Positions 28,166-35,974 of a DNA stretch of 64,000 nt are shown piece after piece (within the stretch, counting starts at the first letter, position 1; each line of letters opens with the position of its first letter). Under the pieces are notes generated by a model. The model saw only the letters and a list, made by a program, of their open reading frames with translations. It ran no database searches and was not told where the DNA came from. This DNA is from Dyella jiangningensis. GTDB taxonomy: Bacteria > Pseudomonadota > Gammaproteobacteria > Xanthomonadales > Rhodanobacteraceae. Position numbers and translations under genes: made by a program. The DNA lies in the NCBI GenBank assembly GCA_000632805.1, contig CP007444.1, positions 2,280,771-2,344,770 of the forward strand, in the 5' to 3' direction.

Positions 28166-28906
28166 TCAAGGCGCCGGGCCCACCGCCCAGGCCTCAACCA
28201 GCGCACGCACCTGCGCCTCATCGGTACGGATTTCGCCGTCGGCCATGTCCAACGTATCGACGGGCCGATGAGTCATGCCCGAAGCATGTGCCCGCTTGGC
28301 CGAAGCGTGCAGCTCATGGGCGCCGGTCAGCGCGGCGATGCGGGCGATGTTGCCGGGCGTGACGCCAGCACCCGGCATCACCAACAACCGCCCGTTCGCT
28401 TGAACGACGCGTTCACGGATGCGCTCAGCCCCTTCCAAAGCGGAACGCGCACCTCCCGACGTCAGAACACGCTCGGCGCGCAAGGCAATGATGTCCTCCA
28501 GCGCGCGCGCCTGATCCCGCACGAGATCGAAGGCGCGATGGAAGGTGATGCCCATGCGCCCCGCCGCCGCGGCAAGCTCGCTGCAGCCATCCATGTCCAC
28601 GTCACCCTCGGCATCGAGCACGCCAAACACGACGCCATCGCAACCGAGCGCGGCGCACGCTTCGATATCGCGACGCATGGTGGCTCGCTCATGACCGCTG
28701 TAGAGAAAATCACCCGCACGCGGACGGATGAGCACGTAGAGCGGTAGCCTTACATGCTCGCGCACGAGGGCGATCTCGCCGTGCGAAGGCGTCAAACCGC
28801 CCAGCTCCAATGCCGTGCACAACTCGATGCGTCCGGCACCGCCTGCTTGCGCGGCCAACGCCGAGTCCAGCGAGTTGGCTGCCACCTCCAGCAAGCGTGC
28901 GGCCAT
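28166..28906 (-). CDS. cutC: CutC family protein
   Basis: A 246-residue TIM-barrel protein with the CutC signatures: LLEVAANSLDSALAAQAGGAGRIELC-like N terminus (5-30), GGLTPSHG near 36-43, VLIRPRAGDFLYS near 57-69, MDGC near 97, and ILTSGG-like LTSGGARSALEG near 160. It was named for copper homeostasis, but its actual function is debated. It is one base downstream of the asparaginase gene on the same strand, so they are probably co-transcribed. Confidence 0.92.
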   Translation of the reverse strand: MAARLLEVAANSLDSALAAQAGGAGRIELCTALELGGLTPSHGEIALVREHVRLPLYVLIRPRAGDFLYSGHERATMRRDIEACAALGCDGVVFGVLDAEGDVDMDGCSELAAAAGRMGITFHRAFDLVRDQARALEDIIALRAERVLTSGGARSALEGAERIRERVVQANGRLLVMPGAGVTPGNIARIAALTGAHELHASAKRAHASGMTHRPVDTLDMADGEIRTDEAQVRALVEAWAVGPAP

Positions 28907-28907
28907 C

Positions 28908-29927
28908 TCAGTACACGCTCTTGGAGGGCAGCAAACCGTCCTGTCGCTTCGCGTCGCATACGGCGTAGGAGAAGCCCGGCTGGATCGCGAACGCGCCCAC
29001 GTCGCCATGCTTGTTCATCGCAAGGAAACCGACCTGCAGGTCTTTGGACGCATTCGGTCGCTTCTTGACGATGCGCATGACGGCTTCCTGGCAAGCCTCC
29101 TGCGGCGAGCGGCCCTGGCGCATCAGTTCGACCACGAGGAAACTGCCGGCATTGCGGATCACTTCCTCGCCCACGCCGGTCGAGGTCGCGCCGCCCACGT
29201 CGCCATCCACATACAGGCCCGCGCCGATGATCGGGCTGTCGCCCACGCGACCGCGCATCTTCCAGGCCATGCCGCTGGTGGTGCAGGCGCCGGCCAGTCG
29301 GCCGCTGGCGTCGATGGCCAGCATGCCGATGGTGTCGTGGTTGTCCTTGCCCCCTGGCATGCCGGTCTTGCCGTAGTCCCGCACTTCGCTGTTCGCCGAG
29401 GGCTGGTAGCGGGCGGTCTTCAGCCACTCCTTCCACGCCTGCTCCGACTCGGGCGTCAGCAATTCTTCCTTCTTGAAGCCCTCCTCCAGGGCGAACTGCA
29501 GCGCACCATCGCCCACCAGCAGCACGTGCGGCGTGCGCTCCATCACCCGGCGAGCCACCTGGATCGGGTGGGCGATGTGCTCCAGCGCCGCCACGGCGCC
29601 GCAACTGCCGTCCGCATCCATGATGCTGGCGTCGAGGGTCACGTGGCCGTCGCGGTCCGGGTAGCCGGCGCGTCCCACGCTGTGATTCTTCATGTCCGCC
29701 TCGGGCACCATCACACCGGTCTCGACCGCATCCAGTGCATGACCGCCCTTGGACAGCACCGCCCAGGCGGCCTGATTGGCGGCCACGCCAAAGTCCCAGG
29801 TCGAAATGACGCGCGCGCCAGCGGCGCCCTTGGAGGGCGCCGCCGTACCCGCGTCTGCCTTGCCGGCCAAAGCCAGGGCCGAGGCGCCCAGCAGCGAAGC
29901 TTTCAGAAAATCTCTACGGTCTGTCAT
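28908..29927 (-). CDS. Tat-exported asparaginase-type Ntn hydrolase (glycosylasparaginase family)
   Basis: A 339-residue Ntn hydrolase of the N4-(beta-N-acetylglucosaminyl)-L-asparaginase / isoaspartyl peptidase family. It begins with a twin-arginine signal (RRDFLKASLLGASALAL, 4-20). Autocleavage is expected before Thr199 in HDTIGM, which becomes the nucleophile of the beta subunit; the substrate-binding segments RGRVGDSPIIGAG and STGVGEE follow. The mature enzyme should act in the periplasm on Asn-linked sugars or iso-Asp peptides. The upstream gene of a probable two-gene unit with cutC. Confidence 0.9.
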   Translation of the reverse strand: MTDRRDFLKASLLGASALALAGKADAGTAAPSKGAAGARVISTWDFGVAANQAAWAVLSKGGHALDAVETGVMVPEADMKNHSVGRAGYPDRDGHVTLDASIMDADGSCGAVAALEHIAHPIQVARRVMERTPHVLLVGDGALQFALEEGFKKEELLTPESEQAWKEWLKTARYQPSANSEVRDYGKTGMPGGKDNHDTIGMLAIDASGRLAGACTTSGMAWKMRGRVGDSPIIGAGLYVDGDVGGATSTGVGEEVIRNAGSFLVVELMRQGRSPQEACQEAVMRIVKKRPNASKDLQVGFLAMNKHGDVGAFAIQPGFSYAVCDAKRQDGLLPSKSVY

Positions 29928-29950
29928 TTCTGCTCCGATCGTTCGTTTCG

Positions 29951-29988
29951 CAAAAACAGAAAGCCCCGCGCCTTTCGACGCGGGGCTT
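29951..29988 (-). terminator. Rho-independent terminator of the cold-shock gene
   Basis: A perfect 10-bp stem (AAGCCCCGCG, 29961-29970, with 29979-29988) followed on the minus strand by TTCTGTTTTT. It lies 43 bases downstream of the cold-shock stop codon. Confidence 0.85.
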
Positions 29989-30030
29989 CCTAATCACTCT
30001 GATGAGCGGCGCGTTGCCGGCTCGTCGAGA

Positions 30031-30237
30031 TCAACCAGCGATTTCGACGCCCGAAGCCTGGGCGCCCTTCGGACCCGTGGTGACTTCGAACTTCACGCGC
30101 TGACCTTCCTGCAGGCTACGAAAGCCCTTGGCGTTGATCGCCGAAAAGTGGACGAACACGTCCTCCCCACCGTCCTCGGGCGCGATGAAGCCGAAACCCT
30201 TGGCATCGTTGAACCACTTGACCGTACCGAAACGCAT
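30031..30237 (-). CDS. Cold-shock protein, CspA family
   Basis: A 68-residue single cold-shock domain: RNP1 KGFGFI (about 13-18) and RNP2 VFVHFSA (about 27-33) are intact, giving an RNA/ssDNA-binding chaperone of the cytoplasm. The start was set at 30237 ([10 protein letters not shown]); a longer frame to 30357 has no family similarity. The 160-base 5' region upstream could be a long leader of the kind seen for csp genes. Its own terminator makes it a single-gene unit. Confidence 0.95.
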   Translation of the reverse strand: MRFGTVKWFNDAKGFGFIAPEDGGEDVFVHFSAINAKGFRSLQEGQRVKFEVTTGPKGAQASGVEIAG

Positions 30238-30399
30238 TGCGTGAACCTCTGAATCATGGACTGGATGCACCACGGTATAGCGCTGAACCACCTTGACCCC
30301 TTGGTCCGCCGCCCCTGGCACAGCCGAAGTATCAACATGTTTGATGGCAAAGCGCAATATGGGTATGACTTTGGCACGATCAAAATCCCGGACGATTGC

Positions 30400-31143
30400 T
30401 CACCTTTTGAGCAATACCCCGAGGATGCGGGGTACCTCGGCGGTCGCCGCGGCCAGATGGGCGAAGATTTCCTCGATGCTGATCTCGGCCTCGTCGCCGC
30501 AACCGGCGGCAAAGTTGGCCACCAGGGCCAGGCAGGCGTATTCCAGGTCCAGTTCACGGGCGAGCACCGCCTCGGGCATGCCGGTCATGCCCACCAGGTC
30601 GCAGCCGTCGCGCTTCATGCGGACGATCTCGGCGCGGGTCTCCAGGCGCGGACCCTGGGTGGCGCCATAGCAGCCGCCGTCGATCACCGACACGCCGGCA
30701 GCGGACGCCGCGTCGATCAGCTCGCGCCGTAGCGCTTCGGTATAAGGCTCGCTGAAATCGATGTGGCGCACTTCCGCACCCTCCACATCGCAAAAGCTGG
30801 TGTAGCGGCCGTGGGTGTAATCAATGACCTGATCAGGCACCACGATGACCCTCGGGCCCATGTCGGCGCGGATGCCACCGACGGCATTGACGCCGATGAC
30901 GCGGCGTGCGCCCAGCGAATGCAGGGCCCAGAGATTGGCCCGGTAATTCACGCGATGCGGCGGCACGGTATGGCTTTCGCCGTGGCGAGCCAGGAAGGCC
31001 ACGCGACGCCCGGCGAACTCGCCGACCACCACGTCGCCCGAAGCCGTGCCGAAAGGCGTGTCGACGCTGTGGCGGGACGTGTTCTCCAGTCCCGGGAAGT
31101 TGTACAAGCCGCTGCCGCCGATGACGGCCAGATCGATAGTCAC
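30400..31143 (-). CDS. mtnP: S-methyl-5'-thioinosine phosphorylase
   Basis: A 247-residue trimeric-PNP/MTAP-family enzyme. Phosphate-binding GGSGLY (9-14) and RHGESHTVPPHRVNYRAN near 54-71 are present; GMTGMPEAVLAREL near 185-198 is the family base-site segment. Where MTAP has the Asp pair that reads adenine, this protein has ANFAAG, so a 6-oxopurine such as methylthioinosine is the likely substrate, as for the Pseudomonas aeruginosa PA3004 type. The reaction gives hypoxanthine and methylthioribose-1-phosphate. A GTG start at 31143 with CAGGAA upstream is used. hpt and nagZ are close upstream. Confidence 0.87.
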   Translation of the reverse strand: MTIDLAVIGGSGLYNFPGLENTSRHSVDTPFGTASGDVVVGEFAGRRVAFLARHGESHTVPPHRVNYRANLWALHSLGARRVIGVNAVGGIRADMGPRVIVVPDQVIDYTHGRYTSFCDVEGAEVRHIDFSEPYTEALRRELIDAASAAGVSVIDGGCYGATQGPRLETRAEIVRMKRDGCDLVGMTGMPEAVLARELDLEYACLALVANFAAGCGDEAEISIEEIFAHLAAATAEVPRILGVLLKR

Positions 31144-31163
31144 GGGTCGTTCCTGTTTCAAAA

Positions 31164-31724
31164 TTAAAGTTCGGTGGCCGCGGCGGTCAGCCGATCGGCG
31201 AATGCCTGGAGGTGACGGCCCAGCGCTTCGCGCGTGCGTTCATCGGCGAGCCTGCCCTCGATGATCTTGGTATGCGCCTGGAACACCAGCACGTCGCCCT
31301 GCGGCTCGGTACGCGCACCGGCGCGACGCAATACCAGGCGCAACTGGTCCTGCGCACGCACGGTACCGGTGATACCCGGGCTAGCCCCGACGATGCACAC
31401 CATCTTGCCGGTGAGCGCGGCCGCCTGGCGCGACTTGCCGATGCGCGATGCCCAGTCCACGGCATTCTTCAGCACGCCGGTGATGCCGCCGTTGTATTCC
31501 GGACAGGCGACGAGGATGCCGTCGGCATTGTCGATGGCGCTCTTGAAGGCCGTGACCGGTGCCGGATCGCCCTGCTCTTCCACGTCCTGGTCGAACAGCG
31601 GGAGGTCGTGCAGGCGATGAATGACGATGTTCATGCCTGCCGGCGCGAGTTCCTGAGCCGCATGCAGCAACGCCGTGTTGAAGGAAGCCTGCCGCAGGCT
31701 GCCGGAAATGCCGAGTATGTTCAT
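31164..31724 (-). CDS. NADPH-dependent FMN reductase family protein
   Basis: A 186-residue flavodoxin-like oxidoreductase with the FMN phosphate loop GSLRQASFN (9-17) and PEYNGGITGVLKNAVDWASR near 77-96. Family members reduce FMN, quinones or chromate with NAD(P)H. The ATG at 31724 has GGAG 8 bases upstream. It lies 20 bases from the phosphorylase gene, in the purine-salvage run. Confidence 0.88.
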   Translation of the reverse strand: MNILGISGSLRQASFNTALLHAAQELAPAGMNIVIHRLHDLPLFDQDVEEQGDPAPVTAFKSAIDNADGILVACPEYNGGITGVLKNAVDWASRIGKSRQAAALTGKMVCIVGASPGITGTVRAQDQLRLVLRRAGARTEPQGDVLVFQAHTKIIEGRLADERTREALGRHLQAFADRLTAAATEL

Positions 31725-31771
31725 GCGTCCCACTCCTCACGGTATGGCCGGCGACGCCGGCCAGGCCTGGC

Positions 31772-32317
31772 TCACTTCAGCGCGTAGATGCCCGGAAGGT
31801 TGCGGCCCTGCTCGTGGTAGTCCATGCCAAACCCGAACACGTAGCGATCCGGCAGCACGACGCCGTTGAAGTCGGACGCAATGCCTTCGACCAGGCGATC
31901 GTGCTGCTTGGTGCACAGGCTGACCACCAGCACGCGTCGCGCGCCGCGGCGCAGGCAGTCGTCACGCACTGCCTTGAGCGTGTGGCCTTCGTCGAGGATA
32001 TCGTCCACCAGCAATACCGTCCTGCCGGAGAGATCCGCCATGGGCTCGCGCAGCCAATGGAGTTCGCTACCCGAGGTCGCGCCGCGATAGCGCGTGGCGT
32101 GGACGTAGTCGAACTCCATGTCGGTACGGATCGCGAGCGCCAGATGGCCGGCGAAGATCAATGCACCGTTCATCACCGTGAGAAACACGGCACGCTCGCC
32201 ATCGAGGTCGGCGTCGATGCGGCGCCCCATGTCCGCAATGACCGATTCCAGGTCCGCGCGATTGAACAGCAGGTCGGCATCAGCCAGCGCTGCCGCGAGT
32301 GAAGGGATGTTGTTCAT
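31772..32317 (-). CDS. hpt: Hypoxanthine-guanine phosphoribosyltransferase
   Basis: A 181-residue phosphoribosyltransferase with the PRPP-binding motif VLLVDDILDEGHTL (101-114) and the C-terminal DRYVFGFGMDYHEQGRNLP-type hood (about 157-175) that binds the 6-oxopurine. It converts hypoxanthine or guanine plus PRPP to IMP or GMP. The start overlaps the nagZ stop (ATGA). With the neighbouring methylthioinosine phosphorylase it could recapture hypoxanthine as IMP. Confidence 0.93.
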   Translation of the reverse strand: MNNIPSLAAALADADLLFNRADLESVIADMGRRIDADLDGERAVFLTVMNGALIFAGHLALAIRTDMEFDYVHATRYRGATSGSELHWLREPMADLSGRTVLLVDDILDEGHTLKAVRDDCLRRGARRVLVVSLCTKQHDRLVEGIASDFNGVVLPDRYVFGFGMDYHEQGRNLPGIYALK

Positions 32318-33336
32318 ACTGCGGATGATCCTTCCACGGCATGGAGCGCCGTGATGCGCGCGATGAAGCGGTCGCGCTGGGGGTTGTCGAGAAGTCCGTC
32401 CCAGGTGGAGGCGACGGCGCCGCGCAGGGCGGCCAGGCGCTCGGGCGCCGCGGCCGCACGGCCACGCACGGCGGCAATGGCTTCGTCGACCACGTTGGGA
32501 AAACAGGCGAGAACCAGGTCGCAGCCGGCGTCCAGATGGGCATGCACGCGCCCGGCGACATCGCCGGCAGCGCCGGCTGCCGCCATGCTGATGTCGTCAC
32601 TGATTACCGCGCCATTGAAGCCCAGTTCGCCACGCAGGATCCCTTCGATCCAGCGTCGCGAGAAGCCAGCGGGCTGCGCATCGACCTCGGGGTAGATGAC
32701 GTGCGCGACCATCACTGCCTCCGCATGAGCGGCGATGCATTCCGCGAACGGCACGAGATCGTCGCGACGGATGGTATCGAGCGGACGCGGATCGACGGCT
32801 GCGGCCTTGTGCGTATCGACGGCCACGGAGCCATGACCCGGAAAATGCTTGAGCACCGCGGCCATGCCGCCCAGGTGCATGCCGCGCACATAGGCTTGAG
32901 CCAGTTCGGCCGCAATGACCGGATCGGCATGGAAAGCACGCGGGCCGATGGCGGCGTTGCCGCGGGCAAGATCGACCACGGGCGCGAAACTGAAGTCAAC
33001 GCCGCTTGCACGCAGTTCGCTGGACATTACCCAGGCATGTTCCTCGGCCAGGCGAATGGCGTTTTCCGCATCGCGGGCATATTCCGAGCCGATGGCCGAC
33101 AGCGGCGGAAGACGCGTGAACCCTTCGCGGAAGCGCTGTACCGGGCCACCCTCCTGGTCGACGGCGACGAGCATGTCCTCGCCACCGACGTCGCGAATGG
33201 CGTCAACCAGCGCCATCAGCTGCTCGCGCGATTCGAAATTACGCGCAAAAAGGATGACGCCCGACACGCCTGGTGCGGTGAGGCATGCATGCTCCGCAGG
33301 CGCCAGCGTGGTGCCGGCCAGTCCGATCATCAACAT
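32314..33336 (-). CDS. nagZ: Beta-N-acetylhexosaminidase NagZ
   Basis: A 340-residue GH3 glucosaminidase. KHFPGHG near 159-165 holds the loop with the catalytic His, and ISDDISM near 245 the nucleophile Asp. It removes N-acetylglucosamine from recycled anhydromuropeptides in the cytoplasm, which in many bacteria also tunes AmpC induction. The start at 33336 (MLMIGLAG) is preferred to the longer frame. It overlaps the CYTH gene upstream by 7 bases and hpt downstream by 4. Confidence 0.95.
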   Translation of the reverse strand: MLMIGLAGTTLAPAEHACLTAPGVSGVILFARNFESREQLMALVDAIRDVGGEDMLVAVDQEGGPVQRFREGFTRLPPLSAIGSEYARDAENAIRLAEEHAWVMSSELRASGVDFSFAPVVDLARGNAAIGPRAFHADPVIAAELAQAYVRGMHLGGMAAVLKHFPGHGSVAVDTHKAAAVDPRPLDTIRRDDLVPFAECIAAHAEAVMVAHVIYPEVDAQPAGFSRRWIEGILRGELGFNGAVISDDISMAAAGAAGDVAGRVHAHLDAGCDLVLACFPNVVDEAIAAVRGRAAAAPERLAALRGAVASTWDGLLDNPQRDRFIARITALHAVEGSSAV

Positions 33337-33857
33337 GCGCTGGCGTCTCCTGCAGCCTGTCGCTCGTCCTGGGTCCAGTGGCCGTAGGGGTGTGCGATCA
33401 GATTGACGTTGTAGTACCGCGCGAGATGACTCACTTCGCGACCGAGCCACGCCGGGCGCGGAAAGGCGGCGTCCTGCGTGGGCAGCTCCACCTCGGCCAC
33501 CACCAACCCGGCGTTGTCGCCGAAGAACTCATCCACCTCGAATAACACGCCATCGACGACGACGTGATGACGGATCTTTTCCAGCACGCCATCGCACAGG
33601 GTTGCCAGCATCTGCTCGGCGTCCGCGAGGGGAATCGGGTATTCGTATTCCGCGCGCTCGATACCCAGCTGCGCCGACTTGATGTTCAACCAGGCCCGTT
33701 CGCCAATGCGGCGTACCCGCACCGAGGCCAGCGCGTTGCCGTCGCGCAACGCCTTTGCGCCAACCAGATAACCCTGCGCGATACGTTCGCTGTGCGAGGC
33801 AGCGTCGCGCCAATCGTCGCCGCTGAGGAGAAATTTGCGTTCGATCTCAATACCCAC
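33330..33857 (-). CDS. CYTH-domain phosphohydrolase (triphosphate tunnel family)
   Basis: A 175-residue CYTH protein starting with the ExExK signature EIERKFL (residues 4-10), with RVRRIGERAWLNIKSAQ and EVDEFFGDNAGLVVAEVELP further on, the charged strands lining the tunnel. Likely hydrolyses inorganic triphosphate or a nucleotide triphosphate with a metal ion. The GTG at 33857 with GGGAG upstream puts the signature at the N terminus as is usual. It overlaps nagZ by 7 bases. Confidence 0.85.
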   Translation of the reverse strand: MGIEIERKFLLSGDDWRDAASHSERIAQGYLVGAKALRDGNALASVRVRRIGERAWLNIKSAQLGIERAEYEYPIPLADAEQMLATLCDGVLEKIRHHVVVDGVLFEVDEFFGDNAGLVVAEVELPTQDAAFPRPAWLGREVSHLARYYNVNLIAHPYGHWTQDERQAAGDASAC

Positions 33858-33941
33858 GACAACTCCCGGCTCTTGGTGACGAGTGCGGCCTGGCTCGACC
33901 GCTCGTTTTTTCTTCGCATTCACGGATGAATGCACAAGCGG

Positions 33942-35255
33942 TCAGCGCTCGAACAGGGCGATCGACTCGACGTGGGCGGTGTGCGGAAACATATCCATCA
34001 CGCCGGCCGCGCTCAAGCGGAAGCCATGCTTCTGTACCAGGATGCCTGCATCGCGCGCCAGCGAACCTGGATGGCAGGAGACGTAGACGATGCGGCGGGT
34101 TTCCTTGTGCGGCAGGTATTCGAGGACCTTGTCGGCGCCCGCACGCGGCGGATCGAGCAGCAGCTTGTCCCAGGGCTGTCGCGCCCAATGGGCTTGCCGC
34201 TGGTCTTCGAACAGGTTCGCCACCTCGAAGCGTGCATGCGTGACGCCGTTGCGGGCGGCATTCTCGGCGGCGCGCTCGACCAGCCCATGCTCGCCTTCCA
34301 CGCCGACCACTTCGGCGACACGTCGGGCGATCGGCAAGGTGAAGTTGCCCAGGCCGCAGAACAGATCCAGCACGCGATCGGTGGGCTGCGGATCAAGCAG
34401 CTCCATCGCGCGGGCCATCATGCGCTGGTTCATGCCGGCGTTGACCTGCACGAAGTCGAGTGGTCGAAATTCCAACTCCACATCTTCGATCGCCGGGTCG
34501 CCGCTCGGGATACGGAAGGCCAGGCGCGGATGCTCGGGCCACAGCGGATGCACGCTGCTGACGCCGCCCGGCTGCAGGTAGATGGCAAAGCCGTGTTCCC
34601 TGCCGAACGCCATCAGCGCGTCACGATCGCGCTCGCTCAGCGGCGACATGTGGCGGAACACCAATGCCACCACGTCGTCACCCGCGGCGAATTCGATCTG
34701 CGGAATGTCGTTGGCAGCATCCATGCCGCTCACCAGCTCCGCCAGCAGGCCGATCTTCGGGCCGATGGCCGGGTGCACCACTTCGCACTGGGTGATGTCG
34801 GCAACAAAGCGCGGATTGCTCTCCTCGCGAAAACCGACCAGGACACGACCCTTCTTCGCCACCGAGCGTACCGACAGGCGGCCTTTGCGACGATAGCCCC
34901 AGGGCTCATCGGTGAGCGGCGGCAACCACAGGGCCGGCTCGACCTTGCCGATGCGCTCGAAGTTGTCCTTCAGCACGCGCTGCTTCACTTCGATCTGGGA
35001 TGCGGCGTCCAGATGCTGCAGCGAGCAGCCACCGCACTGGCCAAAGTGTCGGCAACGCGGCTCTACGCGATGCGGCGAGCGGGTGACCAGCTCCACCACC
35101 TCCGCTTCGTCGTAGTGACGGTGGCGCTTGCGAATGCGCAGCTTCACTTCCTCGCCCAACAGCGCACCGCTGACGAAAACGGCCTTGCCGTCGATGCGGG
35201 CGACGCCTTTGCCATCGTGGCTGAGGTCGGTGATGGTGGCTTGAAGTTCATTCAT
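33942..35255 (-). CDS. rlmD: 23S rRNA (uracil-1939-C5)-methyltransferase RlmD
   Basis: A 437-residue SAM-dependent methyltransferase. An N-terminal TRAM domain (about 1-60) is followed by the iron-sulfur cysteines CRHFGQCGGC near 75-84, the SAM motif LDLFCGLGNFTLPIAR near 283-298, and the catalytic Cys in YVSCHPGSLARD near 396. It methylates U1939 of 23S rRNA. The start at 35255 (MNELQATI) removes an unconserved 5' extension. A GC hairpin without a T tract lies in the gap to ydbL. Confidence 0.95.
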   Translation of the reverse strand: MNELQATITDLSHDGKGVARIDGKAVFVSGALLGEEVKLRIRKRHRHYDEAEVVELVTRSPHRVEPRCRHFGQCGGCSLQHLDAASQIEVKQRVLKDNFERIGKVEPALWLPPLTDEPWGYRRKGRLSVRSVAKKGRVLVGFREESNPRFVADITQCEVVHPAIGPKIGLLAELVSGMDAANDIPQIEFAAGDDVVALVFRHMSPLSERDRDALMAFGREHGFAIYLQPGGVSSVHPLWPEHPRLAFRIPSGDPAIEDVELEFRPLDFVQVNAGMNQRMMARAMELLDPQPTDRVLDLFCGLGNFTLPIARRVAEVVGVEGEHGLVERAAENAARNGVTHARFEVANLFEDQRQAHWARQPWDKLLLDPPRAGADKVLEYLPHKETRRIVYVSCHPGSLARDAGILVQKHGFRLSAAGVMDMFPHTAHVESIALFER

Positions 35256-35337
35256 GGATACGACGTCTTCCAGAAACGCACACGCCCGAGTCAGGCAGAC
35301 CCGGGCGCGGCAGTCGGGCAAAGAAAGGGCGAACGGC

Positions 35338-35940
35338 TTACTTCTGCTTCCAGGCGCCCGAAGAGTCCTGATAATACCAGCCCGCGCGGGCCCGCTCGAT
35401 CCAGCCCTTGGCGAACGTGGCGCGGATCTGCGACTCCCACTCCGGGTGGTTGTTGGCATTGGCCACCTCGCGATAGAGCGCATTGCGGTCGCGATTCTCG
35501 TCGGCCACCGCGGCATTCACCCCAGCCCGCTGGTCCAGCGGCACCTTGGCGGCATCACGCACGGCCACCAGGCCATCGTGCGTGAATCCGACGGCCCCGC
35601 TGTTGAACAGCGGCGCCAGCGTGCTGCGAAAGCGCTCCTGCATGCGCCCGTGGATCGCCTCGGTCGTCGCCGTCTGGATGCGCAGGTTGGGCACATCCGC
35701 CGCGTAGGCCGCCGGGATCAGCAGGTCCAGCAACATGGCGGACGGCTGGTTGTCTTTCTTAGGGGGCGGCGACGGCTCGTTGTCCTTCGATCCCGACGCG
35801 GGTGCGCTGTCGATCACCGTGCCAATGAACTGGTCGGCGGCCTTCTGCGCCGCCGCCTCGGGGAAATACACATTAATGGTGACGCACCCCACCAGCGCGA
35901 CCATCAACATGGTCAACAATCCATAGACGAGCTTGCGCAT
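35338..35940 (-). CDS. YdbL family (DUF1318) lipoprotein
   Basis: A 200-residue lipoprotein with lipobox VALVGC (Cys19). The first mature residues VTINVYFPEAAAQKAADQFI (20-39) match the DUF1318 lipoproteins; a Pro/Lys linker (48-66) leads to the DUF1318/YdbL domain (about 80-200), ending in GWYYQDSSGAWKQK. E. coli YdbL is a soluble periplasmic chaperone of the YdbH-YnbE envelope bridge; the lipid anchor and a beta-strand-like N terminus here may combine YnbE-like and YdbL-like parts. It lies 34 bases after the YdbH-like gene. Confidence 0.83.
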   Translation of the reverse strand: MRKLVYGLLTMLMVALVGCVTINVYFPEAAAQKAADQFIGTVIDSAPASGSKDNEPSPPPKKDNQPSAMLLDLLIPAAYAADVPNLRIQTATTEAIHGRMQERFRSTLAPLFNSGAVGFTHDGLVAVRDAAKVPLDQRAGVNAAVADENRDRNALYREVANANNHPEWESQIRATFAKGWIERARAGWYYQDSSGAWKQK

Positions 35941-35974
35941 GTTCGACTCCTTCGGGTGTGGGGATGCGGGATGC

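Noticed and set aside
28149..28179. Hairpin GCCCGGCG/CGCCGGGC at the end of the exporter gene
   Set aside because: No T tract on either strand and it overlaps the cutC stop codon, so it is not called a terminator.
30398..30412. Short palindrome GCTCA-CCTTT-TGAGC over the mtnP stop codon
   Set aside because: A 5-bp stem without a T tract; likely chance.
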